From positions 124,001-188,000 of the forward strand of contig NZ_FRCD01000008.1 in the NCBI RefSeq assembly GCF_900142785.1: DNA of 64,000 nucleotides. The letters run 5' to 3'. This document shows, one piece after another, positions 17,078 to 26,222 of this stretch. The notes beneath the pieces are model-generated. The model searched no databases. It saw only the letters and a list, made by a program, of their open reading frames with translations, and was not told where the DNA came from. Position numbers and translations under genes: made by a program. Numbering within the stretch: the first letter of the stretch is position 1; the number at the start of each line of letters is the position of its first letter. The DNA is from Chryseobacterium carnipullorum (lineage in GTDB: Bacteria > Bacteroidota > Bacteroidia > Flavobacteriales > Weeksellaceae).

Positions 17078-17273
17078 GAAATGCGATGAATATGCGTTAA
17101 GATTTTAGAGACCAGATAACAGATATTAGACTTTTAAGCTATTGATTCAATATTTAGAATTGTAAAATAATAAACGCTGTATTCATTCACCCTAAACCCC
17201 TTGTACTCTCACACTCCAGAACACATCCCACATAATTCATCACTTATACCTCCTGAAAATATTCCTATTTTCT

Positions 17274-17281
17274 TATATTTG
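17274..17281 (+). promoter_or_regulatory. polA -7 promoter element
   Basis: TATATTTG stands 15 bp before the ATG at 17,297, which implies a very short leader and rules out the longer open frame starting at 17,201. The rest of 17,078-17,273 holds a loose ATCAGA-like repeat at 17,104-17,133 and nothing else I can name. Confidence 0.6.
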
Positions 17282-17296
17282 TTCATTATAGATATT

Positions 17297-20131
17297 ATGG
17301 ACGCAACACAAGATAAAAGACTCTTTCTTATCGATGCTTATGCAATGATTTTTAGAGGATATTACGCATTGATCAGGAATCCGAGGCTTACCAGTACAGG
17401 ACTGGATACTTCTGCTATTTTCGGTTTTACCAACTCTTTGATAGAATTGATCAGAAGAGAAAAGCCATCCCATCTGGCGGTTGTTTTTGATGTAGGACAG
17501 GCCAGTGTAAGAACAGACGATTATTCAGACTACAAAGCCAACAGAAGCGAAACTCCTGAAGCGATCAAAATTGCTATTCCATACATTCACAGAATTCTTC
17601 AGGCGATGCATATCCCGATTTTAGGGGTCGAAGGTTACGAAGCAGATGACGTTATAGGAACCATTGCCTGCAAAGCAGAAAAAGAAGGCTATACCACTTT
17701 TATGGTGACGCCCGACAAAGATTTTGCTCAGTTGGTAACCGATAAAATCAAGATTTATAAACCCGGTTTAAAAGGTGGAGATATTGAGATCCTTGGAGTA
17801 GAAGAAGTAAAAGCAAAATACGAGATTGAAGATCCGAAGCAGGTCATCGATTTCCTTGCGATGATGGGTGATGCTGTGGATAATATCCCCGGACTGGATG
17901 GAGTAGGAGAGAAAACGGCGATGAAATTTCTTAAAGAATTCGGTAATATTGAAACCCTTTTACAGAATACGGATAAACTGAAAGGAAAACTGAAAGAAAA
18001 AGTAGAAGCCTCCGCTGAACGTGGAATTTTATCAAAAAAATTAGCCACCATTATCTGTGATGCCCCTGTAGAATTTCATCAGGAACAATATGATCTTGAT
18101 ACGCCGGATTTCGATAAAGTAAAAGAAGTTTTTGACGAAATTGAATTCAGAAGATTATATGAAAACCTTTACAGAGCTTTTGCTTCTGCTCCTGTAGAAA
18201 CATTAATCGTGAGTGAAGTTGAAGTAACCCAAAAACCTTCAGGCGCAGAAATAAAAGGACAAGCCATGCAGCTTGACCTGTTTGCCAATTTTGAAGAGCT
18301 GGATCAGGCAACCTCTACAAAATCGACAATAGAACACAATGATCACCTGTACCAGTTTGTAGATAATCCTAAAGCACAGAAAGTTCTGGTCAACAATTTA
18401 TTAAAACAGAAAGCAGTCTGTTTTGATACAGAAACCACATCACTGAACGAACTGGAAGCAGAGCTTGTAGGAATGAGTTTTTCTTATAAAAAAGGTCTGG
18501 CTTACTACATCCCTCTATCCGAGGACAAAGGCGAAGTCCTTCAGACTTTGGAAATCTTCAGACCATTTTTTGAAAAAGAAGATTTGCTGAAAATTGCCCA
18601 CAATTTAAAATTCGATTATAAAATATTAAAACAGTACGATATTACGGTAAAAGGGGCCATGTTTGACACCATGATCGCCCATTATCTGCTGAATCCTGAC
18701 GGAAGACACGGAATGGATTATCTTTCAGAAGTTTATCTGAATTATAAACCCGTTTCTATTGAAACCATTATCGGAAAGAAAGGTAAAAATCAGGGAACCT
18801 TCAGAGATGCGGACTTGAGAACACAGACCGATTATGCAGCGGAAGATGCGGATATTACCTTCCAGTTGTATGAACTCTTCGCGCCACAACTTAAAAAAGA
18901 AAATTTAGAAGACCTATTCTTCAATATAGAAATGCCGCTGATGGAGGTACTCGCTAAAATGGAATTGTCCGGAATTTCATTGGATGAAAAATGGCTGGCG
19001 CAGGAAAGTATCGATCTGGAAAATGATCTGAGACAACTGGAAACCACCATTTTTGAGATTTCTGGAGAAGAATTCAACATGAATTCACCAAAACAGCTTG
19101 GAGAAATCCTGTTTGAAAAAATGCAGCTGGATCCAAAAGCGAAGAAAACAAAAACCGGGCAATATGCTACTTCTGAAGATGTTCTTCAGAAACTTTCCTC
19201 GAAGCATGAGATCATCAAGCATATTCTGGAATACAGAACCTATCAGAAATTAAAGTCGACCTACGTGGATGCACTGCCTTCACAGATCGATAAGCAGGAC
19301 AGCCGGGTTCATACCAATTTCTCACAGACTACGGCTGCTACGGGCCGTCTGGCGAGCGTAAATCCGAACCTTCAAAATATCCCGATCAGAACCCTTCGTG
19401 GACAGCAGATCAGAGGTGCTTTTGTTTCAGGAGAAGGGAAAAAGATCATTTCTGCCGATTACTCACAGATCGAACTTCGTTTGATCGCCGAGATTTCAGG
19501 AGAAGATAATATGATCAAAGCTTTCCAGGACGGAGAAGATATTCATGCCTCAACAGCGGCCAAACTATTTAAAATTCCGTTGGAAGAGGTTTCTAAAACC
19601 CAGAGAAGCCAGGCAAAGACGGTGAATTTTGGAATTATCTATGGACAGGGAGCCTTTGCTTTAGCGGAACAAACCGGATTATCGAGAACCGAAGCGAAAC
19701 AGATGATTGAAGCCTATTTTGAGACCTATCCGAAACTAAAGGAATACATGGCCGAGCAGGTGAGCAAAGCCCGTCAGATAGGCTATGTTGAAACTATTTT
19801 AGGACGAAAACGTCATTTAAAAGATATCAATTCCAATAATTTCGTGGTAAGAGGTCATGCAGAAAGAAATGCCGTAAATGCACCGGTTCAGGGAAGTGCA
19901 GCAGATGTTGTAAAGCTTGCCATGATCAAAATTGATAAAGAACTGGAAGCCCAGCAGCTAAAAACCAAAATGCTTCTTCAGGTACATGACGAATTGGTGT
20001 TTGAATCTCCGATAGACGAGATTGAAATCGCTTCAAAACTGATTAAAACTGAAATGGAACGTGCTTTAGAAACGCAGGTGCCATTATTGGTAGAAGTGGG
20101 CGTCGGAAATAACTGGCTGGAAGCACATTAA
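17297..20131 (+). CDS. polA: DNA polymerase I
   Basis: The protein has 944 residues, the usual length for a full PolA. The 5'-nuclease domain (about 1-290) shows FLIDAYAMIFRGYYAL and the GYEADDVIGT and DxxxDNIPG acidic motifs. The 3'-5' exonuclease domain (about 360-540) keeps acidic residues in CFDTETTSLN, the NLKFDYKIL motif and the YAAEDADIT motif, so proofreading is probably active. The polymerase domain has motif A (DYSQIELRLIAE), the O-helix (RSQAKTVNFGIIYG) and motif C (LLQVHDELVFE). It fills gaps and removes RNA primers during replication and repair. The start is set by the promoter element just upstream. No oddities were seen. Confidence 0.95.
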   Translation: MDATQDKRLFLIDAYAMIFRGYYALIRNPRLTSTGLDTSAIFGFTNSLIELIRREKPSHLAVVFDVGQASVRTDDYSDYKANRSETPEAIKIAIPYIHRILQAMHIPILGVEGYEADDVIGTIACKAEKEGYTTFMVTPDKDFAQLVTDKIKIYKPGLKGGDIEILGVEEVKAKYEIEDPKQVIDFLAMMGDAVDNIPGLDGVGEKTAMKFLKEFGNIETLLQNTDKLKGKLKEKVEASAERGILSKKLATIICDAPVEFHQEQYDLDTPDFDKVKEVFDEIEFRRLYENLYRAFASAPVETLIVSEVEVTQKPSGAEIKGQAMQLDLFANFEELDQATSTKSTIEHNDHLYQFVDNPKAQKVLVNNLLKQKAVCFDTETTSLNELEAELVGMSFSYKKGLAYYIPLSEDKGEVLQTLEIFRPFFEKEDLLKIAHNLKFDYKILKQYDITVKGAMFDTMIAHYLLNPDGRHGMDYLSEVYLNYKPVSIETIIGKKGKNQGTFRDADLRTQTDYAAEDADITFQLYELFAPQLKKENLEDLFFNIEMPLMEVLAKMELSGISLDEKWLAQESIDLENDLRQLETTIFEISGEEFNMNSPKQLGEILFEKMQLDPKAKKTKTGQYATSEDVLQKLSSKHEIIKHILEYRTYQKLKSTYVDALPSQIDKQDSRVHTNFSQTTAATGRLASVNPNLQNIPIRTLRGQQIRGAFVSGEGKKIISADYSQIELRLIAEISGEDNMIKAFQDGEDIHASTAAKLFKIPLEEVSKTQRSQAKTVNFGIIYGQGAFALAEQTGLSRTEAKQMIEAYFETYPKLKEYMAEQVSKARQIGYVETILGRKRHLKDINSNNFVVRGHAERNAVNAPVQGSAADVVKLAMIKIDKELEAQQLKTKMLLQVHDELVFESPIDEIEIASKLIKTEMERALETQVPLLVEVGVGNNWLEAH

Positions 20132-20150
20132 TAAAAATGTTACAGAGATA

Positions 20151-20188
20151 AAATAAGGTGAGTTTCCAAAAACTCACCTTATTTTTTG
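20151..20188. terminator. Terminator after polA (works on both strands)
   Basis: AAATAAGGTGAGTTT pairs perfectly with AAACTCACCTTATTT across a 4-nt loop, with A and T runs outside. Confidence 0.85.
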
Positions 20189-20241
20189 TCTTAATTTAGT
20201 AAAGCAATTTAAACAAAAAGAAGACTAAAAATTTAGCCTTC

Positions 20242-20313
20242 TCAACTTTTTGCACTTCGCATAAAGTCTTTGTAATCATTTTTCACCTCATTGATCTTAC
20301 CTTCGTTTTGTGT
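20242..20313 (-). pseudogene. C-terminal fragment of an unknown gene
   Basis: Read leftward, 23 codons (TQNEGKINEVKNDYKDFMRSAKS) end in TGA and are preceded in frame by a stop two codons further up. The residue mix is protein-like, but there is no start, so it may be a remnant. The remaining sequence to 20,423 shows nothing. Confidence 0.25.
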
Positions 20314-20423
20314 CTGTCAAAAGAATTATGCATTCTAATGATGAGGTAATAAAGATATAAAAGAAAAACCTTCTGTGAAATACTACTTTTGGGGTAGTTT
20401 TTGATGAGAATGAAAGAAAATAT

Positions 20424-21158
20424 TTATTCGTGAACTGCATCATAAGCTTTCCTTACCACATCATCCGGAGACATTTTTTCAAATAAATACCTTTCTTTTT
20501 TAAGGTGAATCGTTTTAGATTTCGAAGGCATTTCCTCTTCCATGGTATTTATGGTTTCATGGATCAGCTTTCCCTTCAGAGGCTCGTAATAGAGAGCAGA
20601 ATGAGAACCTGCTCCCATATTATAGGTTTCGACATAAGTAAGAACCAGATCGCCATTCAGATACTTAAATCTGCTGAATTGATTTCCGTTAGGCCCAATA
20701 TCATATAAATTAATGCTCAGACCTCCATTTTCAATCGAAATGTCTTCCGGATCATGCATTTTATAGCCAAATTCGTTGTATTCATAAGGGAAAACGGTGT
20801 CTGATATCTTATCAGCACGATACGTTTTATCCGTATTCCTTAATAAAATTATCATCTTTCTGTCAGCCAGTGTATCTTCTTTTTTTCTAATCACCAATGC
20901 CATATCACTCAGTCCGTCCTGATTGAGATCTCCTTCCGCATCATACTGGATTTCATATCCGTCCGGAACAAGATCAGATGGTTTTTTTCCAAACTGAATA
21001 GAGTTTGTGTGCTGTTCAGGGAGCAGGTTGCTTGCAGTATCTTTTTGAATATTTTTTTCTTTGGTAGTGTCTTTTTTCTGATCTGCATTGGGTTTTTCAT
21101 CTTTTTTGCAGGAATACAGAAAAAGAAACAGAGCCAGTAGAGGAAATAATTTTTTCAA
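20424..21158 (-). CDS. Lipoprotein of unknown function with DxNxDG motif
   Basis: The protein has 244 residues with a lipoprotein signal (MKKLFPLLALFLFLYSC, Cys17) and a Lys/Asp-rich linker to about residue 55. The motif EGDLNQDGLSDMAL resembles the calcium-binding turn of FG-GAP/VCBS repeats, followed by a beta-rich body. Proteins of this type in Bacteroidota are usually unnamed. It is the last gene of a minus-strand group of small accessory genes, 53 bp from a truncated reading frame. No partner or substrate can be inferred. Confidence 0.6.
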   Translation of the reverse strand: MKKLFPLLALFLFLYSCKKDEKPNADQKKDTTKEKNIQKDTASNLLPEQHTNSIQFGKKPSDLVPDGYEIQYDAEGDLNQDGLSDMALVIRKKEDTLADRKMIILLRNTDKTYRADKISDTVFPYEYNEFGYKMHDPEDISIENGGLSINLYDIGPNGNQFSRFKYLNGDLVLTYVETYNMGAGSHSALYYEPLKGKLIHETINTMEEEMPSKSKTIHLKKERYLFEKMSPDDVVRKAYDAVHE

Positions 21159-21210
21159 TGTTTTTTTAGTTTTGTGTTTGGGTAAATTTAAGTTTTTTTC
21201 ATAAAATATT

Positions 21211-21468
21211 TTAATAAGACCCTATCATTCTAATCATAGCAAGGTCATCCGTTGGTTTTAATCCGTAATAATGTTCCAGTTTTTTGAGTTTTCTATTGAG
21301 CATTTCGTCGGTATCAATAAATGATCGCTCAGTCATCAGATATTGTGGAATATCTATTTTTTCTTCCGTATCTGTTTTTTTGATTTTAGTAAAACTTAGA
21401 ATACCATCAGTAGCGATAGAAACATCCTTCAAATGGTCAAAAAATATTTTTTGCTGCAGACTTGTATA
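21211..21468 (-). pseudogene. Truncated reading frame without a normal start
   Basis: The frame runs from just after a stop at 21,469 to 21,211, giving about 85 residues (KDVSIATDGILSFTKIKK then DEMLNRKLKKLEHYYGLKP). It has no ATG, only a TTG at 21,432. The first residues look like the middle of a protein, so it is probably the tail of a gene that lost its front, or a frameshifted extension of the neighbouring DUF6000-like gene whose stop lies 8 bp away. Confidence 0.35.
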
Positions 21469-21475
21469 CTAGTCT

Positions 21476-22216
21476 TCAAAATTCTCTCAATTCTTTAAGC
21501 AGGTGAATTTGTTCTGTAATCCATTCCGTATCTAAATTATATTTGAATTTAAAATTATTTGTAGCCTTTAGAAATTCTTCAGCTTTAACTTTTCCTTCCT
21601 GCTGCTTAATAATTTCTGCAGTTTGTAAATTTCTTATTTTAGAGATTTCATGTCTGTCTTGCAGCATCTTTTCCCATTGAGTTAGGTGTTTTGAGTAGTT
21701 ATTGGTTCCATTGATTCCATCGAGATATACCAGTGTTTCCATTACCCTTTCCTGATCAAAATAAAGTTGAGGTTTTTGTAAATAATAATCCAGATACTGA
21801 TTCAGGTAGTCAATGGTTTTCTGATTATTATAAAAAGCAAAAACAAGTGCGTAAAGATCTCCGGCATAGCATACCTCACTCTTAAGTAGATGTACACCAA
21901 TAATATCGATCTGATTTTCATAATTTTTTATGGCAGAAAGATATGCTCCAACCGTTCTTGTTCTCCAGTTAAAATCTCCGAGAAGTGCCAATGTAACTTC
22001 TTCAGTGATTTCATCTTTAAGTTGTTTCATATCTTCAATCCACGAACCTGAAGTATGCCGCATTTCCATATAGAACGGTAAGACCCATTGGTCAATGAAT
22101 TCTTTACTCAATTCAAAATCATTTTTATGGCTTTTCAAGTGATCAAAATCAGATCGGTGCCTTACAGTAGCGCCTGCTGAGTGTAAATTGATTTCGTTTT
22201 GCCTGTTTTCGTTCAT
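21476..22216 (-). CDS. DUF6000-like protein
   Basis: The protein has 246 residues, soluble, with no signal. I recognise the pattern of the DUF6000 family: VLPFYMEM near residue 45, LLGDFNWRTRTVGAYLSAI near 80-97, the IGVHLLKSEVCYAGDLYALVFA block, and the YLDYYLQKPQLYFDQ segment followed by a YLDGINGTN motif. The family has no firm function; members often occur among toxin-immunity genes, which fits the Imm22-like neighbour. It starts 32 bp after the stop of the upstream membrane-protein gene, so the two are probably cotranscribed. Confidence 0.65.
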   Translation of the reverse strand: MNENRQNEINLHSAGATVRHRSDFDHLKSHKNDFELSKEFIDQWVLPFYMEMRHTSGSWIEDMKQLKDEITEEVTLALLGDFNWRTRTVGAYLSAIKNYENQIDIIGVHLLKSEVCYAGDLYALVFAFYNNQKTIDYLNQYLDYYLQKPQLYFDQERVMETLVYLDGINGTNNYSKHLTQWEKMLQDRHEISKIRNLQTAEIIKQQEGKVKAEEFLKATNNFKFKYNLDTEWITEQIHLLKELREF

Positions 22217-22248
22217 GTTTCAATACCTTTATTTATTTTGTAGAGCTC

Positions 22249-22875
22249 CTAATTTTTCTTCACATCATGGATTGTTTTTTCCATTCTTTCTTCCCAACCT
22301 TTTCCATTCCTTCTGTCAAGATAAGCATGGGTTAATTCACTATATCTTTCCTGAGCTTTTTGATCAATTTTATCAATGACACATCCCGTGTTTTTATAAA
22401 TGATGCCGTATCTTTTAGCGATGCTATCTACCTTTCTAGTTGTTTTCTCATTGTCAACAGGAAGAGAGAAGCCACCTGTATATCTAATTACAATCTGACC
22501 TTTTCTAATATCTTTTTCAGCTTCCTTGGTATAATGATCCTCTTGATTTCTGAGCCCTGTTTTGTTCTTTATAAACCCATCTGCAGCGATGTAAACAAAA
22601 AAAGCAAGAGCCAGAGCATTTAAAAGCGGGAATACATTTAAAAATTTACTTTTAAAGTTTAATTTTTTAAAATCCAGACTGCTCACCAGATAAGAAGCCA
22701 ATGCAGTTACCGCAAAAATGGCTGGCAGGTACTGGAGCTGACACTCTTGAATGATGTACCACAGATTAAACTGCATAGGATAATTTATAAAATAATATAC
22801 TGCAATATACGCAGCAGTCAACAGCAGTATGACCGCTAAATTGATGATAATAAGTTTTTTGTACATATCAGACAA
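22249..22875 (-). CDS. Membrane protein of unknown function
   Basis: The protein has 208 residues. Three membrane spans are visible, at about 8-30, 48-66 and 80-100, followed by a charged cytoplasmic or periplasmic domain of about 105 residues (NKTGLRNQEDHYTKEAEKDI, then a GIIYKNTGCVID segment). I do not recognise the family. Its place directly upstream of the DUF6000-like gene on the same strand suggests a joint transcript, perhaps an immunity or stress pair. Confidence 0.55.
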   Translation of the reverse strand: MSDMYKKLIIINLAVILLLTAAYIAVYYFINYPMQFNLWYIIQECQLQYLPAIFAVTALASYLVSSLDFKKLNFKSKFLNVFPLLNALALAFFVYIAADGFIKNKTGLRNQEDHYTKEAEKDIRKGQIVIRYTGGFSLPVDNEKTTRKVDSIAKRYGIIYKNTGCVIDKIDQKAQERYSELTHAYLDRRNGKGWEERMEKTIHDVKKN

Positions 22876-22991
22876 CTTTATTACTATTTAAAAATAAGGT
22901 TTTCCGCCGATACTCAACAGATGAAAGGTTTTATTTTTTTAATATTTTGAACTTTAAAAAGCAGAGGAAGCAGGAGAAGAAATGTAGAATT

Positions 22992-23471
22992 TTATTCATG
23001 ATTTACTTTCCTGTAAATGATCTCATCGTCTTTCAATCCATAGACAGAGCAATTTTCTGAAGTAAGATCTATAAGATCAAAAAACAGGTGAAAACTATAG
23101 GTATGTTCATTGAGCAGTTGAGTATATTGGATGGTTTCTTTGACAGGAATGGTATAAGTAAAAGTCTGCCCGGGTTTTAGTCTTACTGTACTTTTAATGC
23201 AGTCTTTGAAACAATCTACGTCAGCAGTATAGTTGATTTTGTTACCAACATTGGGACTGCTTTCTGTAATTTTGATAAGCTGCATTCTGTAAGGTGAGAA
23301 ATCTTTGTTGATCTTAACTTTCTTATTACCTGCATTCGTGACAGAAAGCTCTACAATCCCCGTACTTTGAAGATTGGAGGTGGTAGATTCAAGTTTTAGG
23401 GTACATTTTTTCTGCCCTGAAACAAAAAATACATCCAATATCAGTACAATAAACAGAGCTTGTTTCATCAA
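22992..23471 (-). CDS. Exported protein of unknown function
   Basis: The protein has 159 residues with a signal peptide (MKQALFIVLILDVFFVSG). The mature part is beta-rich (LKLESTTSNLQSTGIVELSV, then VRLKPGQTFTYTIPV) and resembles an immunoglobulin-like or chaperone-like sandwich. Three cysteines in CFKDC and NCSVYG may form disulfides. The frame also allows a start one codon earlier (MMK). No family was recognised. Confidence 0.55.
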   Translation of the reverse strand: MMKQALFIVLILDVFFVSGQKKCTLKLESTTSNLQSTGIVELSVTNAGNKKVKINKDFSPYRMQLIKITESSPNVGNKINYTADVDCFKDCIKSTVRLKPGQTFTYTIPVKETIQYTQLLNEHTYSFHLFFDLIDLTSENCSVYGLKDDEIIYRKVNHE

Positions 23472-23531
23472 TAAATTATTAATCCTAAGATAGTTAAAAA
23501 AAATAAATAGTTGAAGTACCTAAAAACAGAA

Positions 23532-23572
23532 AAAGGACCACAAAAACCTTCAGCAGATTTTCGTAGTCCTTT
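23532..23572 (-). terminator. Terminator after the Imm22-like gene
   Basis: Read leftward, AAAGGACTACG pairs imperfectly with TGTGGTCCTTTTT across a loop of about 20 nt, ending in a T run. Confidence 0.6.
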
Positions 23573-23595
23573 ATCGAAGCCCTTTTCAGAGAAGG

Positions 23596-23994
23596 CTAGA
23601 TATTGTATTCGATCTCACCGATGTAGTAGAGGGCATACTCCTCTTCATTCACAGAAACAGGATTGGGAATGACGTTTTTCGTGCCGAAAATAATAGAATT
23701 GACCGGAGTTTCCAAACCAAGTTCATTGATTTTTTGTTCCACAATCGGAAGCCATTGATCCGCATAAGAATAATCTGTAAATTTTTCATAAATCCCTAAA
23801 TTTTCATCTTCAAAACCATATTCCAGAAAATCATAGTCGAACCATTGTATTTTCTGTGATTCAGCAAATTTTGAGACGTAAAGGTCTTCATTTTCTTCTT
23901 CAATATAATAACTTTCATCTTCTTCAGCAAAATCATTAAAGTCATCTTCATTTTTAAAATATCCCAACCAAAAGTGTGAAATCTCTTTCTCCAT
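23596..23994 (-). CDS. Imm22-like immunity protein
   Basis: The protein has 132 residues, strongly acidic, with no signal. The opening HFWLGYFKNEDDFNDF, the central SKFAESQKIQWFDYDFLEYGF and the acidic C-terminus match what I know of the Imm22 family, cytoplasmic proteins that neutralise partner toxins of contact-dependent or T6SS systems. No toxin gene lies beside it, so it would be an orphan immunity gene. The gene has its own terminator and lies 27 bp after the YdeI-like gene. The family call is moderate, since short acidic proteins are easily confused. Confidence 0.55.
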   Translation of the reverse strand: MEKEISHFWLGYFKNEDDFNDFAEEDESYYIEEENEDLYVSKFAESQKIQWFDYDFLEYGFEDENLGIYEKFTDYSYADQWLPIVEQKINELGLETPVNSIIFGTKNVIPNPVSVNEEEYALYYIGEIEYNI

Positions 23995-24021
23995 AAATTA
24001 TTTTTTAAGTATACCGTATGT

Positions 24022-24576
24022 TTATTTTATTCTTCTCGAATGTTCGCTTTCGTTAATGACTTTTTCAAGTCTCGATTGTCTTGTTTTTTCCTGTTGGGCA
24101 CTCATCAGCCAATGAATGATGGTCCTTTTATAAGAAGCAGCCTGCTTTTCAAAAAATTCCCATGCATTAGGATGGGTTTTAAACGCTTTTTCATACGCAG
24201 AATCAAGAATAAGCTCTTTTTCATGCGAATAGATTCCCGTTTTATCCTCCTTTCTTGCTTCAAATGCTTTTTGCCCTTCTGGGGTCATAAGGCCGGCTTT
24301 CGTAAGCTCCTCAACTTTTTTAATGTTGATTATGCTCCAGTTACTATTGGGTTTTCTTGGGGTAAACCGGTTATAATAACTTTCCGCATCTATGGATCTT
24401 CTTACCCCATCGATCCACCCGAAACATAAAGCCTGATCTACAGACTCAGACCAGTTCAGGGAAGGTTTTCCACTGTTCTTTTTGTAAAATCCCACCAGGA
24501 TTTCTTTTTCTTTCGAATGATTTTCTTCCAGCCACTTTCTGAATTCTTCCTTTGTTGAAAAAAAAATTGGTGCCAT
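24022..24576 (-). CDS. YdeI/OmpD-associated family protein
   Basis: The protein has 184 residues, a usual length for the family. Typical blocks are FFSTKEEFRKWLEENH, EILVGFYKKNSGKPS, the central SVDQALCFGWIDGVRRSID, and YYNRFTPRKPNSNWSIIN. The C-terminal half is Lys/Arg-rich helix with the AxEFFEKQAASYKRTIIHW pattern. Family members have been linked to resistance against bacteriocins or peptides, but the mechanism is not settled. It is the first gene of a minus-strand group with the Imm22-like gene. Confidence 0.85.
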   Translation of the reverse strand: MAPIFFSTKEEFRKWLEENHSKEKEILVGFYKKNSGKPSLNWSESVDQALCFGWIDGVRRSIDAESYYNRFTPRKPNSNWSIINIKKVEELTKAGLMTPEGQKAFEARKEDKTGIYSHEKELILDSAYEKAFKTHPNAWEFFEKQAASYKRTIIHWLMSAQQEKTRQSRLEKVINESEHSRRIK

Positions 24577-24719
24577 GGCGAATCTTAATTAATCATATTA
24601 AAATGTAATATTACAAAACTTTTCTTTTAAATGAGAATCTGAGAGTACAAAGTCAGGTTGTCAAAAAACGTGATCATAAACTTTTTTATCGTAATTTTAT
24701 TCAGGTAAAATTGTATACC

Positions 24720-25367
24720 ATGGAATTTCTTCAGGATCATTATGTGGTCCAAAACGAGCTGCTGCTGATATTGATCTCAGTTCTTCTGGGACTTTTGATT
24801 GGTGCAGAACGCGAATATCGGAATAAATCTGCAGGGCTCCGTACCTTTATTCTGGTATGTTTCGGATCTTGTCTGTTCACCATCCTTTCCATTAAAATAG
24901 GCGTGCAGAATCCTGACCGTCTTGCGGCCAATATTATTACCGGGATTGGTTTTCTGGGAGCAGGGGTTATTTTTAAAGGAGACAATAGAATAGAAGGAAT
25001 TACAACGGCTACAACCATTTGGGCCACTGCTTCTATAGGAATGGCCATAGGTTCAGGATATGTCTACCTGTCCCTTCTTGGAACCGCGCTGGTACTCATT
25101 ATTCTGAGTGCACTGATCTATCTTCAGAATTTTATAGACAGCAGCCATAAAATCAGGGAATACAGAATAACAGTGGTGAGTCCCGAAGATATTAACCATT
25201 GCGAAACGATATTTGATGAACATCACCTGAAACACATGATGCTTAAATTACAGTATACTCAGGGGAACCTCTCTGTAACCTGGAGGCTTACCGGAAATAA
25301 TACAAAGCATGATGAGGTTATAAAAAGTCTCATCAATGATCCTAAAATCACAGCTTATCAATTTTAG
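24720..25367 (+). CDS. MgtC/SapB family inner-membrane protein
   Basis: The protein has 215 residues from the ATG at 24,720; an upstream TTG would add three. Four to five membrane spans fill residues 10-140, with the family signature LIGAEREYRNKSAGLRTF, the GIGFLGAGVIFK motif and the TTATTIWATASIGMAIG motif. The C-terminal 75 residues form an ACT-like cytoplasmic domain. MgtC proteins help bacteria cope with low magnesium or acid stress and can affect the F-type ATPase. It converges with the NlpE-like gene across a shared terminator. Confidence 0.88.
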   Translation: MEFLQDHYVVQNELLLILISVLLGLLIGAEREYRNKSAGLRTFILVCFGSCLFTILSIKIGVQNPDRLAANIITGIGFLGAGVIFKGDNRIEGITTATTIWATASIGMAIGSGYVYLSLLGTALVLIILSALIYLQNFIDSSHKIREYRITVVSPEDINHCETIFDEHHLKHMMLKLQYTQGNLSVTWRLTGNNTKHDEVIKSLINDPKITAYQF

Positions 25368-25379
25368 AACAAAGCAAAA

Positions 25380-25404
25380 AATAAAGGCCGGAGCCTTTAT
25401 TTTT
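25380..25404. terminator. Shared terminator between mgtC-like and nlpE-like genes
   Basis: AAAGGC (25383-25388), CGGA loop, GCCTTT (25393-25398), with A/T runs on both sides, suits both converging transcripts. It overlaps the end of the minus-strand gene. Confidence 0.8.
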
Positions 25405-25885
25405 TCTTGAAAATATAAAGATCCTTGTTGGGTCCGGTAATTTCCTTGCCATCCATATCAAGCTGTATAAGAATATTTTCTCCCACTTTATATTTGTAAC
25501 TGGCCGTTTTTCCTTTTAATGTAATGGAGCTTCCTGAAGCATCCCATTCAAAACTTCCTTTATCTTGGTTTTTTGAATTTCTGTCGATATATTCTTCCGT
25601 TATGCTGAACGTTTTGTCATTGTTTAAAGTCAAAGAAGTCTTAATTCCCGGACAGTCTGCACAAGGAACAACGGCTTCATAAGTACCCGGCCAATCCAGA
25701 GCATTTTCCGAAGTGTCTCCTGCAGCAGTAGGCGTTGCTTTTGTAATACTGTCTGCCGGTGTTGTGCCGACAGTGGCAGAATCTGTGGTCGTATCAGTTG
25801 GGTCAGTCGTTTTTTCTTTTGGATTACACGATGCTAAAAAGAGAGCCGATGCAATGCCAAGAATAAGCATTTTGCTATTCATCAT
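25397..25885 (-). CDS. NlpE-like lipoprotein
   Basis: The protein has 162 residues. The signal ends at Cys20 (ALFLASC), followed by a Thr/Asp-rich linker to about residue 62. The rest matches the N-terminal NlpE domain: WPGTYEAVVPCADCPGIKTS with its CxxC pair, then LTLNNDKTFSITEEY and a KGSFEWDASGSSITL strand pair. NlpE of enterobacteria senses copper and surface stress; Bacteroidota homologues usually have only this domain, and a signalling role there is not established. The CxxC could bind copper or respond to redox state. Confidence 0.8.
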   Translation of the reverse strand: MMNSKMLILGIASALFLASCNPKEKTTDPTDTTTDSATVGTTPADSITKATPTAAGDTSENALDWPGTYEAVVPCADCPGIKTSLTLNNDKTFSITEEYIDRNSKNQDKGSFEWDASGSSITLKGKTASYKYKVGENILIQLDMDGKEITGPNKDLYIFKKK

Positions 25886-26079
25886 AATGAAGTAATTTAG
25901 ATATATTAATAATAAGGTGCTTTATCAGGAACAAAAACTGAGCCAGTAGAAGGGTTGAGGGGTTTCGGAATGCAACATCTTAGAGTTTGAGAGTAGTAAG
26001 GTTTTAGAATGAATGAGTTCAGCGTTAATTATGCAGATGTACTATTCTAAAAAGTCCGGGAATTATTGAATCAATACCT

Positions 26080-26119
26080 TAAAGTCTCATATCTCATGTC
26101 TTATGTCCGGGATCTTAAA
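26080..26119 (+). repeat. Degenerate TCTCATGTCT repeat in a 337-bp gap
   Basis: The gap 25,886-26,222 holds no gene. It contains a run of near-repeats (AGTCTCATATCTCATGTCTT) like those at 35,371-35,418. No clear TAnnTTTG element for the S46 gene was found. Confidence 0.4.
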
Positions 26120-26222
26120 TCATGGCTCTTGTTTCTGAAATCTTGATTTTTACCTCCATATTTCAACGGCCACGTAAGGCATATATATAATATTCTTTGT
26201 AAATTGGGGCAAAATTTTGATT

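Noticed and set aside
17201..17296. N-terminal extension of polA
   Set aside because: A TAnnTTTG promoter element lies inside it, 15 bp before the ATG at 17,297.
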